Shown: positions 44,614 through 53,773 of the stretch, in pieces
How positions within the stretch are numbered: the stretch's first letter is position 1
Layout: every line of letters starts with the position of its first letter
Source: an uncultured Bacteroides sp.
GTDB taxonomy: Bacteria; Bacteroidota; Bacteroidia; Bacteroidales; Bacteroidaceae
Assembly: GCF_958445495.1 (NCBI RefSeq)
Contig: NZ_CAUCSQ010000007.1
Location: 1-64,000, forward strand
Length of the DNA stretch: 64,000 nucleotides
Reading direction: 5' to 3'
The notes under the pieces: generated by a model
Databases searched by the model: none
Seen by the model: only the letters and a program-made list of their open reading frames with translations
What the model was told of the DNA's origin: nothing
Program-made: the position numbers and the translations under genes

Positions 44614-47600
44614 ATGAAAAGAATACTACTGACAATTTCCTGTATGGCGGCCGCCCTGTCCGTTCCTGCCCAACGTGAAGTTCCGCAGGAACGGATGGAA
44701 CGGATTTATGAGGAAGTGAAAACTCCTTATAAGTACGGGCTCGCCATCGCTCCGGCGGACAACCGGCACAAGATAGACTGTCCCACCGTCTTTCGCTGGG
44801 GAGAGAAATGGCTGATGACTTATGTCGTCTACAACGGCAAAGGCGGAACGGACGGCCGCGGATACGAGACTTGGATAGCGGAAAGCGACAACCTGCTTGA
44901 GTGGCGCACATTGGGACGTGTCCTTTCTTACCGGGACGGCACATGGGACTGCAACCAGCGCGGAGGGTTTCCCGCATTGCCGGATATGGAGTGGGGCGGG
45001 AGTTATGAGCTCCAGACCTACAAAGGCCGCCACTGGATGACTTATATCGGCGGCGAGGGAACCGGTTACGAGGCTGTGAAGGCACCGCTCCATATCGGAC
45101 TGGCATCGACGAAAGGGGATATCGGCGTTGCCCACGAATGGGAATCTTTGGACAAGCCCATCCTGAGCATCCATGATAAAGACGCCCAATGGTGGGAAAA
45201 GCTGACTCAATATAAGAGTACCGTTTACCGGGACAAGGACAAGACGCTGGGAGCTCCGTTCGTGATGTTCTACAATGCCGGCGGCCGCCATCCGGAAACG
45301 GGCTTGAAAGGGGAACGTGTCGGCATCGCCCTTTCCGATGATATGAAGGCCTGGCGGCGGTATCCCGGCAATCCGGTCTTCGCACACGAGGCGGACGGTA
45401 CAATCACGGGAGACGCGCATATCCAGAAGATGGGAGACGTGTACGTGATGTTCTATTTCTCCGCATTCGACCCTTCGCGCAAATACAAGGCGTTCAATAC
45501 GTTTGCCGCCAGTTATGATTTGGTGAACTGGACGGACTGGAAAGGGGCGGACCTGATAGTCCCTTCCAAGAATTATGACGAACTTTTCGCCCACAAGAGT
45601 TATGTGGTGAAACATGACGGAGTGGTCTATCACTTCTATTGTGCGGTAAACAATGCGGAACAACGTGGCATCGCCGTTGCCACCAGCAAACCGATGGGGC
45701 GTTCGGCGGTTCGTTTTCCGCTTCTGGAAACCAAGAGCCGCCGGCTCGTCACGGTACTGGACAAAGGCTGGAAAACCTGGATTACAGAAGCTACCCATCT
45801 GAAAGGCGGTTCCGGAATGCCTGCCCGGATGGTGGATATTCCCCACAACTGGGATGATTATTACGGATACCGCCAACTGACGCACGGGAACCTGCACGGG
45901 ACCGCCATGTATGTGAAAGATTTTACCGCGGACATCCAATCCGGGAAACGTTATTTCCTCCGTTTTGAAGGAGTCGGCACGTATGCTTCCGTCCGGGTGA
46001 ACGGACGTGATTTCGGACGGCATCCCGTCGGGCGCACCACGCTGACCCTGGATGTCACGGACGCGCTGAAACCGGGGACGAACCGCCTGGAAGTGAAGGC
46101 GGAACATCCGGAAATGATTGCCGATATGCCGTGGGTATGCGGCGGTTGCTCTTCGGAATGGGGATTCAGCGAAGGTTCCCAGCCGTTGGGCATCTTCCGT
46201 CCCGTCGTACTGGAAGTGACGGACGAGGTCCGCATAGAGCCTTTCGGCGTACATATCTGGAATGACGATAAGGCGGCGAACGTATTTGTCGAGACGGAAG
46301 TCAGGAACTACGGCAAGACGGCGGAGACGGTAGAGGTTGTCAACAAACTGAGCGACGCCGACGGCAAACAGGTTTTCCGCCTGGTGGAGAAAATCACCCT
46401 GGGACCGGGGGAAATGAAGACGGTCCGCCAGCAGTCGCCTGTCAAGAATCCGGTTTTGTGGGATACGGAAAATCCTTATTTGTATAAACTGGCGAGCATG
46501 GTCAAGCGTGACGCAAAGACGACGGATGAAATCTCCACCCCGTTCGGCATCCGCACCGTTAGCTGGCCGGTCAAGCGGCAAGACGGCGACCGGCGTTTTT
46601 ACCTGAACGGGAAACCCGTATTCATCAATGGTGTATGCGAATACGAACATCAGTTCGGGCAGAGCCACGCCTTTAGCGGTGAGCAGGTGGCGGCGAGGGT
46701 GAAACAGATACGCGCCGCCGGTTTCAACGCTTTCCGTGATGCCCACCAGCCCCACCATCTCGATTACCAGAAGTATTGGGATAAAGAGGGAGTCTTGTGT
46801 TGGACGCAGTTCTCCGCTCATGTGTGGTACGATACGCCGGAGTTCCGCGGGAATTTCAAGGAACTGCTTCGCCGGTGGGTGAAGGAACGCCGCAATTCCC
46901 CGTCGGTAGTGATGTGGGGATTGCAGAATGAAAGTACCCTGCCCCGCGAGTTCGCGCAGGAATGCAGTGAAATCATCCGCGAGATGGACCCGACCGCACG
47001 CACCATGCGTGTCATTACCACCTGCAACGGCGGGGAGGGGACAGACTGGAACGTGATTCAGAACTGGAGCGGTACGTACGGAGGCGACATCGCCCGGTAC
47101 GGCGACGAACTTTCCAGCCCCAACCAGTTGTTGAACGGGGAATACGGGGCGTGGAGAAGCATTGATTTGCATACGGAACCGGGAGAGTTCCAAGTGAACG
47201 GGGTATGGAGCGAGGACCGCATGTGCCGGTTGATGGAAACCAAAATCCGTTTGGCGGAACAGGCGAAAGACAGTGTTTGCGGGCAGTTCCAGTGGATATA
47301 CAGCAGCCATGACAATCCCGGACGCCGCCAGCCGGACGAGGCGTACCGCAAGATAGACAAGGTGGGGCCTTTCAATTATAAAGGATTGGTTACTCCGTGG
47401 GAAGAGCCGCTGGACGTATATTATATGTATCGCGCCAACTATGTTCCGGCTGCCAAAGACCCGATGGTCTATCTGGTGTCTCATACGTGGAACCGCCGTT
47501 TTGAAAAAGGACGTCGCCGCGCCACTGTGGAAGCTTACAGCAATTGCGATTCCGTGTTGCTCTATAATGACATGGGAGACGGGAAAACCACATTTCTCGG

Positions 47601-48813
47601 ACGTAAGAAGAACAATGGAAGGGGCACTCATTTTACATGGGAAAACAGGGATATCCGCTACAATGTGCTCCGTGCCGTGGGATATTACAAAGGTAAACCG
47701 ATGGCGGAAGATTTGATTGTGCTCGATGGGCTGGAGCAGGCTCCCGGTTTCGAGCTTCTTTACCGGGACGTGAAACCGGTGTTGAAAGGGGAGCCGGGAT
47801 ACAACTACCTGTATCGTCTCAACTGCGGAGGGGATGATTATACGGACAGCTTCGGTCAAGTGTGGCTACAGGATGACACCTGCTATTCCCGTTCATGGGC
47901 GGAGGATTTCAAAGGCCTGAACCCGTATCTTGCGAGCCAGCGTACGACGGGCGACCCGATTCGCGGCACTCGCGACTGGAAGCTGTTCCAGTGTTTCCGT
48001 TTCGGACGGCATCGGCTGGAGTACCGTTTCCCCGTGGCGGACGGGACTTACCGCATTGAGCTGTATTTCACAGAGCCGTGGCACGGCACGGGAGGAAGTG
48101 CTTTTACCGATTGTGAGGGATTGCGCATATTCGATGTCGCCGTGAATGATTCCGTCGTGCTGGACGATTTGGATATCTGGGCTGAAAGCGGACACGACGG
48201 TGTATGCAAGAAAGTCGTATATGCTACTGTGAAAGGGGGAGTGCTGAGAGTGCATTTCCCGGAAGTAAAAGCGGGACAAGCCCTGATTTCGGGCATCGCC
48301 GTCGCTTCTGCGGACATGGGATTGAAACCGGCGGTGTTCCCTGCCTCCGGCTGGAGCTGGGAAACCGCCGGCAAGGAGCTGGAGGAGAAAACGAAAGCGG
48401 AGTCGCTTCCTGAAGACAAGAATGCCCGTAAGAGTGTGTCATACGAAGCGGAAGACGCTGTCCTGAAAGGCAGGTACGAAAAGAAGGAACATCGCAAACA
48501 GGTAGGGGTGTTCTTCGGCAAAGGAAAAGAAAACCGCATTGAATGGAACATCTCTACGGGGCTGGCGCAAGTGTACGCGCTCCGTTTCAAATATATCAAT
48601 GTGACGGGAAAGCCGATGCCTGTGCTGATGAGGTTCATTGACGCCAAAGGGGTTGTCCTGAAAGAGGATGTCCTGACTTTCCCGGACACGCCGGATAAGT
48701 GGAAAATGGTAAGTACCACTACCGGGACGTTTATCAACGCCGGGCATTATAAGGTGGTGCTTTCGGCGGAAAATACGGAAGGGTTGGCATTGGATGCGTT
48801 GGATGTCCAGTAA
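44614..48813 (+). CDS. GH137 beta-L-arabinofuranosidase fused to GH2 (BT0996-like), exported
   Basis: The 1399-aa product has a signal peptide ending near LSVPAQ (~20). Residues ~25-370 are a five-bladed propeller (TVFRWGEKWLMTYVVYNGKGG, GDGTWDCNQRGG-type loops, GDAHIQKMGDVYVMFYFSAFD) assigned to GH137. Residues ~390-960 are GH2: sugar-binding domain (YFLRFEGVGTYASVRVNG), Ig-like domain, and barrel with acid/base E773 (GLQNES) and nucleophile E843 (NGEYGAW). A malectin-like domain (~1065-1235, YLYRLNCGGDDYTD) and a C-terminal carbohydrate-binding-like domain follow. In BT0996, as I recall, GH137 removes beta-L-Araf from chain B and GH2 is a beta-glucuronidase on chain A. It follows GH138 by 18 bp. 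The recurring terminator element starts just downstream and is broken by an IS. Confidence 0.9.
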   Translation: MKRILLTISCMAAALSVPAQREVPQERMERIYEEVKTPYKYGLAIAPADNRHKIDCPTVFRWGEKWLMTYVVYNGKGGTDGRGYETWIAESDNLLEWRTLGRVLSYRDGTWDCNQRGGFPALPDMEWGGSYELQTYKGRHWMTYIGGEGTGYEAVKAPLHIGLASTKGDIGVAHEWESLDKPILSIHDKDAQWWEKLTQYKSTVYRDKDKTLGAPFVMFYNAGGRHPETGLKGERVGIALSDDMKAWRRYPGNPVFAHEADGTITGDAHIQKMGDVYVMFYFSAFDPSRKYKAFNTFAASYDLVNWTDWKGADLIVPSKNYDELFAHKSYVVKHDGVVYHFYCAVNNAEQRGIAVATSKPMGRSAVRFPLLETKSRRLVTVLDKGWKTWITEATHLKGGSGMPARMVDIPHNWDDYYGYRQLTHGNLHGTAMYVKDFTADIQSGKRYFLRFEGVGTYASVRVNGRDFGRHPVGRTTLTLDVTDALKPGTNRLEVKAEHPEMIADMPWVCGGCSSEWGFSEGSQPLGIFRPVVLEVTDEVRIEPFGVHIWNDDKAANVFVETEVRNYGKTAETVEVVNKLSDADGKQVFRLVEKITLGPGEMKTVRQQSPVKNPVLWDTENPYLYKLASMVKRDAKTTDEISTPFGIRTVSWPVKRQDGDRRFYLNGKPVFINGVCEYEHQFGQSHAFSGEQVAARVKQIRAAGFNAFRDAHQPHHLDYQKYWDKEGVLCWTQFSAHVWYDTPEFRGNFKELLRRWVKERRNSPSVVMWGLQNESTLPREFAQECSEIIREMDPTARTMRVITTCNGGEGTDWNVIQNWSGTYGGDIARYGDELSSPNQLLNGEYGAWRSIDLHTEPGEFQVNGVWSEDRMCRLMETKIRLAEQAKDSVCGQFQWIYSSHDNPGRRQPDEAYRKIDKVGPFNYKGLVTPWEEPLDVYYMYRANYVPAAKDPMVYLVSHTWNRRFEKGRRRATVEAYSNCDSVLLYNDMGDGKTTFLGRKKNNGRGTHFTWENRDIRYNVLRAVGYYKGKPMAEDLIVLDGLEQAPGFELLYRDVKPVLKGEPGYNYLYRLNCGGDDYTDSFGQVWLQDDTCYSRSWAEDFKGLNPYLASQRTTGDPIRGTRDWKLFQCFRFGRHRLEYRFPVADGTYRIELYFTEPWHGTGGSAFTDCEGLRIFDVAVNDSVVLDDLDIWAESGHDGVCKKVVYATVKGGVLRVHFPEVKAGQALISGIAVASADMGLKPAVFPASGWSWETAGKELEEKTKAESLPEDKNARKSVSYEAEDAVLKGRYEKKEHRKQVGVFFGKGKENRIEWNISTGLAQVYALRFKYINVTGKPMPVLMRFIDAKGVVLKEDVLTFPDTPDKWKMVSTTTGTFINAGHYKVVLSAENTEGLALDALDVQ

Positions 48814-48837
48814 TTCCTCTTCACCGGACGGGGGAGT

Positions 48838-48918
48838 GTGTCGAAACTAAGATGAACGCCCGGAACAGTTACAGATTCTAACTGATAAACATAAAAATAG
48901 CCGTATCATTACTCAAAA
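48838..48918 (+). repeat. Recurring intergenic terminator element (copy 3), interrupted by IS
   Basis: About 80 bp nearly identical to 17668-17745 (CGAAACTAAGATGAA, GTTACAG-TTCTAACTGATAAACATAA, GCCGTATCATTACTC). Only the left arm of the terminator stem remains; the IS begins at 48919 where the loop should be, and no right arm is seen downstream. Confidence 0.75.
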
Positions 48919-48963
48919 TGAAGTGTACCCCAAAAGTTAGACACAAAACTTTTGGGGTGCATT

Positions 48964-49510
48964 ATGTATAGACATCACAATTTTGAAGAACGTTTACATG
49001 TAGTAAGTCGGCTCCTTTCTGGCGAACCAATGAAATCAGTCTGCGGAACTCTTTCACTTGACATAGATATGGTTAAGCAATGGTATCTCTGTTATAAGAC
49101 ATATGGAGAAGAAGGATTAAGAGGCACTGGGTCATATCATTATTCAGCAAAAGAAAAGGCAAAGATAGTAAAAGAATATGCAGAAAAAGATATAACTTTA
49201 CACGACTTATGTCTCCGCTATAATTTGAATCGATCCACAGTCAAGTGTTGGATAAGGAAAGTCCGTGAGGGCTTATCGCTTGAGAACAAGCGACGGGGAC
49301 GTCCACCCAAAAAACTCACAATGGCAAGACCGATGAAGAAAGAACCACAGACAGAACTTGAAAAGCTTCAGGCGGAGAACCTCCGTCTGAGAGCAGAGAA
49401 CGCCCTGCTAAAAAAAAGTGAAGGCCTTAGTCGAGAAACAGGAAGCCCGAGCACTGCTCAATGGACAGAAGCCATCGAGGGACTAAGGTCTGTATATCCA
49501 CTTGACTTAT
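48964..49510 (+). pseudogene. IS150-type transposase OrfA (frameshifted)
   Basis: ATG 48964 starts MYRHHNFEER, followed by two helix-turn-helix regions (SVCGTLSLDIDMVKQWY; TLHDLCLRYNLNRSTVKCWI), a KRRGRPPKK stretch and a leucine-zipper-like helix (ELEKLQAENLRLRAENALLKK). At an A8 tract near 49410 the frame departs from the family pattern. Skipping one A would give KKVKALVEKQEARALLNGQKPSRD and a stop at ~49485, the usual OrfA end. The frame read as is runs into OrfB-like sequence (IEGLRSVYPLDLLLKL). This is either programmed slippage or, more likely given the other damage, decay. Confidence 0.75.
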
Positions 49511-50222
49511 TATTAAAGTTAAGAAAGATGGCCCGTTCAGTGTTTTATTACCTCTTAAACATCTGAATAGTAAAGACAAATATGAGAATGAAAGAAAATC
49601 TATCAGATTAATCTTCCATGAGCATAAGGGGCGTTATGGCTATAGGCGTGTGACCGCTGAGATGCGTAACAGGGGTTATGAAATCAATCATAAGACCGTG
49701 CAGCGACTTATGAATGAGATGGGATTACAGTGTAAGATCCGCAAGGTCAGATATCGCTCGTATAAGGGTGAAGTCGGAAAGATAGCGCCCAATATCATTG
49801 AACGGAACTTTATTGCTACAGCGCCTAACCGTAAATGGGCTACCGATGTGACACAGATAAACGTGGGTGCGGTCAAACTGTATCTATCCCCCATAGTGGA
49901 TATGTTCAATGGTGAGATTGTCTCATACAATATCTCTACAAGTCCCAATTTGGAGCAAATCTATGACATGCTGGACAAGGCTTTTGCCAAGTATGATTGT
50001 CTTGATGGCCTCATACTCCATTCCGATCAAGGCTGGCAGTATCAGCATTATGGCTATCGTAAACGTTTGGAAGAACATCATATAATTCAAAGCATGTCGC
50101 GTGAGGGAAACTGTTTGGACAATGCTGTCGCCGAGAATTTCTTTGGAATTATGAAATCTGAATTGCTTTACGCAGAGAAGTTCGAAACACCGGAAGCCTT
50201 CATGAAGGCTTTGGAAGAATAG
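49470..50222 (+). pseudogene. IS150-type transposase OrfB (DDE), frameshifted and truncated
   Basis: OrfB-type coding starts near 49470 (IEGLRSVYPLDLLLKLRKMARSVFYY). A one-base loss near 49550 changes frame, after which KHLNSKDKYENERKSIRLIFHEHKGRYGYRRVTAEMR continues to a stop at 50222. The catalytic triad is still readable (ATDVTQ, HSDQGWQYQ, NAVAENFF), but the protein stops at MKALEE, before the conserved YYNNxRI end of the family. It should be inactive. Confidence 0.8.
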
Positions 50223-50541
50223 ACAGTAGTTATGGTTATATTACAAAAAAATGTATCCAAGGTATTTATTTGCATTTGAACAATGACTTCACTTGCTAAA
50301 AAAATGATAACGACTTCAAGTGCACAATATAATGTAAAATATTATATATCAATTGATTATATTTTTACTTGAATTAGAGTAAAAGAAAAAGCAAAAAGAG
50401 TAAATATATAAATATTTAATAATATTAATTTTGTGATAATTTTAAATCAAACTTTTACAAAGCTGTTTAAAATCAGATAAGCACATGTATAATTAATGCC
50501 TGCTGTATAAACAATATAACCTTAATTAATTATTTTTTATT
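50223..50541. other. AT-rich intergenic leader of the SusC/SusD unit
   Basis: This 319-bp stretch has no gene. It is markedly AT-rich and contains GACTTCACTTGCTAAAAA...GACTTCAAGTGCAC, two short related motifs near 50284 and 50312. The promoter of the SusC gene must lie here, but I find no clean TAnnTTTG box. The boundary with the IS remnant is at about 50222. Confidence 0.5.
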
Positions 50542-53500
50542 ATGAAAAGAAAAGCATCACTGTTTTCTAAGGAATGGATTTTATGTTGTGCTTTTTGCAC
50601 ATTGACAAGCACCAGTATGTTTGCGGGACTTGTGGATAGTAATGTTCTTCTCGGTGTCGATGCGGTACGGATAGTGGCACAAAATGGTAAGACTGTGCGA
50701 GGAGTGGTGAAAGACAATTTAGGTCCCATTGCAGGGGCTAATATCTTAGTGAAGGGAACAAGCAACGGTGTAATAACCGATGTGGATGGTAATTTCGTAT
50801 TGACCAACGTTCCGGAGAATGCTGTACTACAGATATCTTTTATCGGTTACGTACCCCGCGAGGTTAAGGTTGCTGGCAAGTCATCTTTTGATATCTTTTT
50901 GAGTGAAGACTCCAAAGCGTTGGACGAGGTGGTCGTTGTAGGTTATGGTTCTCAAAAGAAGGTGAACCTGACAGGGGCTATCGGTCAAATTGATTCTAAA
51001 GTATTGGAGTCGCGTCCCATCACAAGCACCACGAGTGCCTTGCAAGGAACAATCCCCAATTTGCAAATTACAAATACCAGTGGTGAGCCGGGACAGAGTG
51101 CATCACTGAATATACGCGGTACCACTTCCATCAATGGCGGTAGCCCGTTGGTACTAGTAGATGGCGTAGAGATGAGTCTCGACTTGGTAAACCCCAACGA
51201 CATTGCGAATGTCACGGTGTTGAAGGATGCTGCAGCCTCTGCCATCTATGGTGTACGTGCTGCATTCGGCGTGATATTGGTGACGACCAAATCACCCAAT
51301 AAAGCCGAGAAAGTAACTGTGAGTTATAGCGGAAATTTCTCTTTTGCCAAGCCTTCCATCATGCCGGAGTTCGTCACTAGCCAGTCGCAGTATGCTGAAT
51401 GGATGAATGAAGCTTGCGTGAACGGTAGTGTGGCAACCAAGTTCAAGACGGAGACAATTGGGAAGATGAAGGCTTACGAAGCTGATCCCCGAAATAACCC
51501 CGAGTATGAAGTTATCGACGGTACATTGTATTATTATGGATACTCCGATTTCAAGGAGCTGATGGTGAAGAATGTCACACCAACACAACGCCATAATCTG
51601 AACATTTCCGGTGGAAATGAGAAGACCCGTTTCTATACTTCCGTCGGTTATTTGAACCAAGACGGCCTTTATAAAGTGGGTGATGACAATTACAAGCAAC
51701 TGAACACACGCCTCAATGTAGAAAACCAAACGACTAAATGGTTGAAACTGGGATTCAAGGCGTTGTATAATTACAGTACTAAAGACAAGCCTTTCACTTA
51801 CGACAGTAAAGATGTATGGAAGCGTGTAGTCTATTCAACTCCTACGGAGTTCATCTCTGCTTGGCAAAAAGATATTCGTTATCCGGAGTTAGACAAATTC
51901 GAGGGTTTGTATATGGAAAACAATGCTTATGCGTTGCTAAAGGATGGAGGAAGAAATAAATACGACGAACATGATATATGGCTGACCGCTAGTGCTGACC
52001 TTAACTTCCTAAAAGGATGGAACGCGCATGTGGATTTCAATTACAATCTGAATTACCAAAAAGCTTCAGAACATTCTAAGCCCATCAAGTTCTTCGACAG
52101 CTCTTTCAACGAAACCTATGGCCGCACAAGTACTAACTACTATAAGATGACTAATTACAATACCAGTTATTACTCGTTCAATGTATATACGGATTATGAA
52201 AATACGTTTGCCGAAAAGCATTACCTGAAGGCGATGATTGGGTTCAACCAAGAACTGACTAAGTATTCCACTTTCAGTGGACAGCGTAATGATATCCTGA
52301 ACGAGAACCTGCCTTCTTTGAGTTTGGGCTCGGGTACGCATACCGTGGCTCAAGATGGTTATGAATGGGCCTTGCGTGGTGCTTTCTTCCGATTGAACTA
52401 CATTTATAATGACCGTTACTTATTCGAACTGAACGGACGTTACGACGGTACCTCGCGTTTCCCGTCCGATAACCGTTTCGTGTTTCTGCCTTCATTCTCG
52501 GGTGCATGGCGCATCAGTGAAGAATCTTTCATGAAAGATACCCGTTCTTGGCTGGATAACTTGAAGTTACGTGCTACATATGGTATTCTGGGTAACCAGA
52601 TGATTTCATCGAGTGACTGGAGCGGAAACACCAAATACTATCCTTATATTCCTTTCATGAGTAACGGTACTTCCCAATACTGGCTTTTCGGCGATGAATA
52701 TGCAACAACCATCAATCCCGGTAACTTGGTAAGTTCGGATCTGACTTGGGAAAAGGTGACAACGGTCAATGTCGGATTGGATGCTTCTTTCTTCAAGCAA
52801 CGCCTCAATATAAGTTACGACTACTACGTGCGTACCACATCAGATATGTTGATTAAAGCTACTTATCCTGACGTGCTGGGAACTACCGCTCCTCCAGCCA
52901 ATTCGGCAGAGCTGAAGACTCGCGGCTGGGAACTTTCTATCAATTGGAAAGACCGTATAGGAAAAGATTTCGGCTATGAACTGGGGTTTGTGCTCTCTGA
53001 CTCCCAAGCTGAAATAACCAAGTACAACAACCCAACGGGCGATATCAGTACCTATTATGTAGGGCATAAGATAGGCGAGATGTGGGGATATGAAACAGAA
53101 GGATTGTTTCAAAGCGATGAGGAAGCAGCTTCTTGGTATGATCAAAGCGACATTAAAAACGTCACATGGGAGGCCGGTGACATTAAGTTCAAGAACCAGA
53201 ACGGTGACGAGAAGATTGATGACGGCAATGGAACTTTGGACAACCATGGTGACATGGTAATCATTGGCAATACGACTCCCCGTTACCAATATGGTATTAC
53301 TGCCAATTTGACTTACAAGGATTTCTATCTGAATCTCTTCATGCAAGGAGTGGGTAAGCGTGACTTCTGGCCCAGTGATGAGTCTTTCTGGCCAGCAGCC
53401 ACCCAATATTACAATGCACAGAAATGGCATGTAGAGGATTCGTGGACACTGGAGAATCCCAATGCCTATTTCCCCATTGCACGTGCCACCGATTCACGCA

Positions 53501-53760
53501 ACAGAGGAGTGAAGACAGACCGATACTTACAGGACGCATCTTATCTGCGAATGAAAAATGTAACATTCGGGTGGAACCTGCCCAAGCAATGGATTAACAA
53601 GCTGTATCTGGCCAATGCTTCCATATATGTCAGCGGCGAGAACCTGTTCGAATTCACCAAAATCAAGGGTCCGTATGACCCTGAAGCTGCCCGTGGAAAC
53701 GGAACAATGCTCTATCCTTTCATGAGAACTTATTCGTTTGGTATCAATCTAACCTTTTAA
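50542..53760 (+). CDS. SusC-family TonB-dependent outer-membrane glycan transporter
   Basis: The 1072-aa product begins with a leader (KEWILCCAFCTLTSTSMFAG) and an N-terminal carboxypeptidase D-like domain (VRGVVKDNLGPIAGANILVKGTSNGVITDVDGNF). A TonB box-like stretch (DEVVVVGYGSQKKVNLTGAI) comes next, then the plug (LNIRGTTSINGGSPLVLVDG, VTVLKDAAASAIYGVRAAFGVILVTTK) and a ~22-strand barrel ending in YSFGINLTF. It imports oligosaccharides across the outer membrane with its SusD partner 13 bp downstream. GC content is lower than in the flanking glycosidase genes, and it lies inside an IS-bounded island with a sulfatase. A sulfated glycan is thus a likelier cargo than RG-II. Confidence 0.93.
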   Translation: MKRKASLFSKEWILCCAFCTLTSTSMFAGLVDSNVLLGVDAVRIVAQNGKTVRGVVKDNLGPIAGANILVKGTSNGVITDVDGNFVLTNVPENAVLQISFIGYVPREVKVAGKSSFDIFLSEDSKALDEVVVVGYGSQKKVNLTGAIGQIDSKVLESRPITSTTSALQGTIPNLQITNTSGEPGQSASLNIRGTTSINGGSPLVLVDGVEMSLDLVNPNDIANVTVLKDAAASAIYGVRAAFGVILVTTKSPNKAEKVTVSYSGNFSFAKPSIMPEFVTSQSQYAEWMNEACVNGSVATKFKTETIGKMKAYEADPRNNPEYEVIDGTLYYYGYSDFKELMVKNVTPTQRHNLNISGGNEKTRFYTSVGYLNQDGLYKVGDDNYKQLNTRLNVENQTTKWLKLGFKALYNYSTKDKPFTYDSKDVWKRVVYSTPTEFISAWQKDIRYPELDKFEGLYMENNAYALLKDGGRNKYDEHDIWLTASADLNFLKGWNAHVDFNYNLNYQKASEHSKPIKFFDSSFNETYGRTSTNYYKMTNYNTSYYSFNVYTDYENTFAEKHYLKAMIGFNQELTKYSTFSGQRNDILNENLPSLSLGSGTHTVAQDGYEWALRGAFFRLNYIYNDRYLFELNGRYDGTSRFPSDNRFVFLPSFSGAWRISEESFMKDTRSWLDNLKLRATYGILGNQMISSSDWSGNTKYYPYIPFMSNGTSQYWLFGDEYATTINPGNLVSSDLTWEKVTTVNVGLDASFFKQRLNISYDYYVRTTSDMLIKATYPDVLGTTAPPANSAELKTRGWELSINWKDRIGKDFGYELGFVLSDSQAEITKYNNPTGDISTYYVGHKIGEMWGYETEGLFQSDEEAASWYDQSDIKNVTWEAGDIKFKNQNGDEKIDDGNGTLDNHGDMVIIGNTTPRYQYGITANLTYKDFYLNLFMQGVGKRDFWPSDESFWPAATQYYNAQKWHVEDSWTLENPNAYFPIARATDSRNRGVKTDRYLQDASYLRMKNVTFGWNLPKQWINKLYLANASIYVSGENLFEFTKIKGPYDPEAARGNGTMLYPFMRTYSFGINLTF

Positions 53761-53773
53761 ACCATAGTGGAAA

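Larger units (their letters stand above)
48919..50222 (+). mobile_element. IS3-family (IS150-type) insertion sequence, decayed and 3'-truncated
   Basis: The left terminal repeat TGAAGTGTACCCCAAAAGTT starts at 48919 and forms a subterminal palindrome with AACTTTTGGGGTGCA. Two overlapping transposase frames follow. No matching right inverted repeat is found: after the OrfB remnant the sequence turns into unrelated AT-rich DNA at about 50222. The right end is therefore lost, and the junction marks the edge of the SusC/SusD island. Confidence 0.85.

Noticed and set aside
44626..47859. 1077-codon minus-strand open frame opposite GH137-GH2
   Set aside because: It is antisense to a gene with two recognisable catalytic domains and has no domain of its own.
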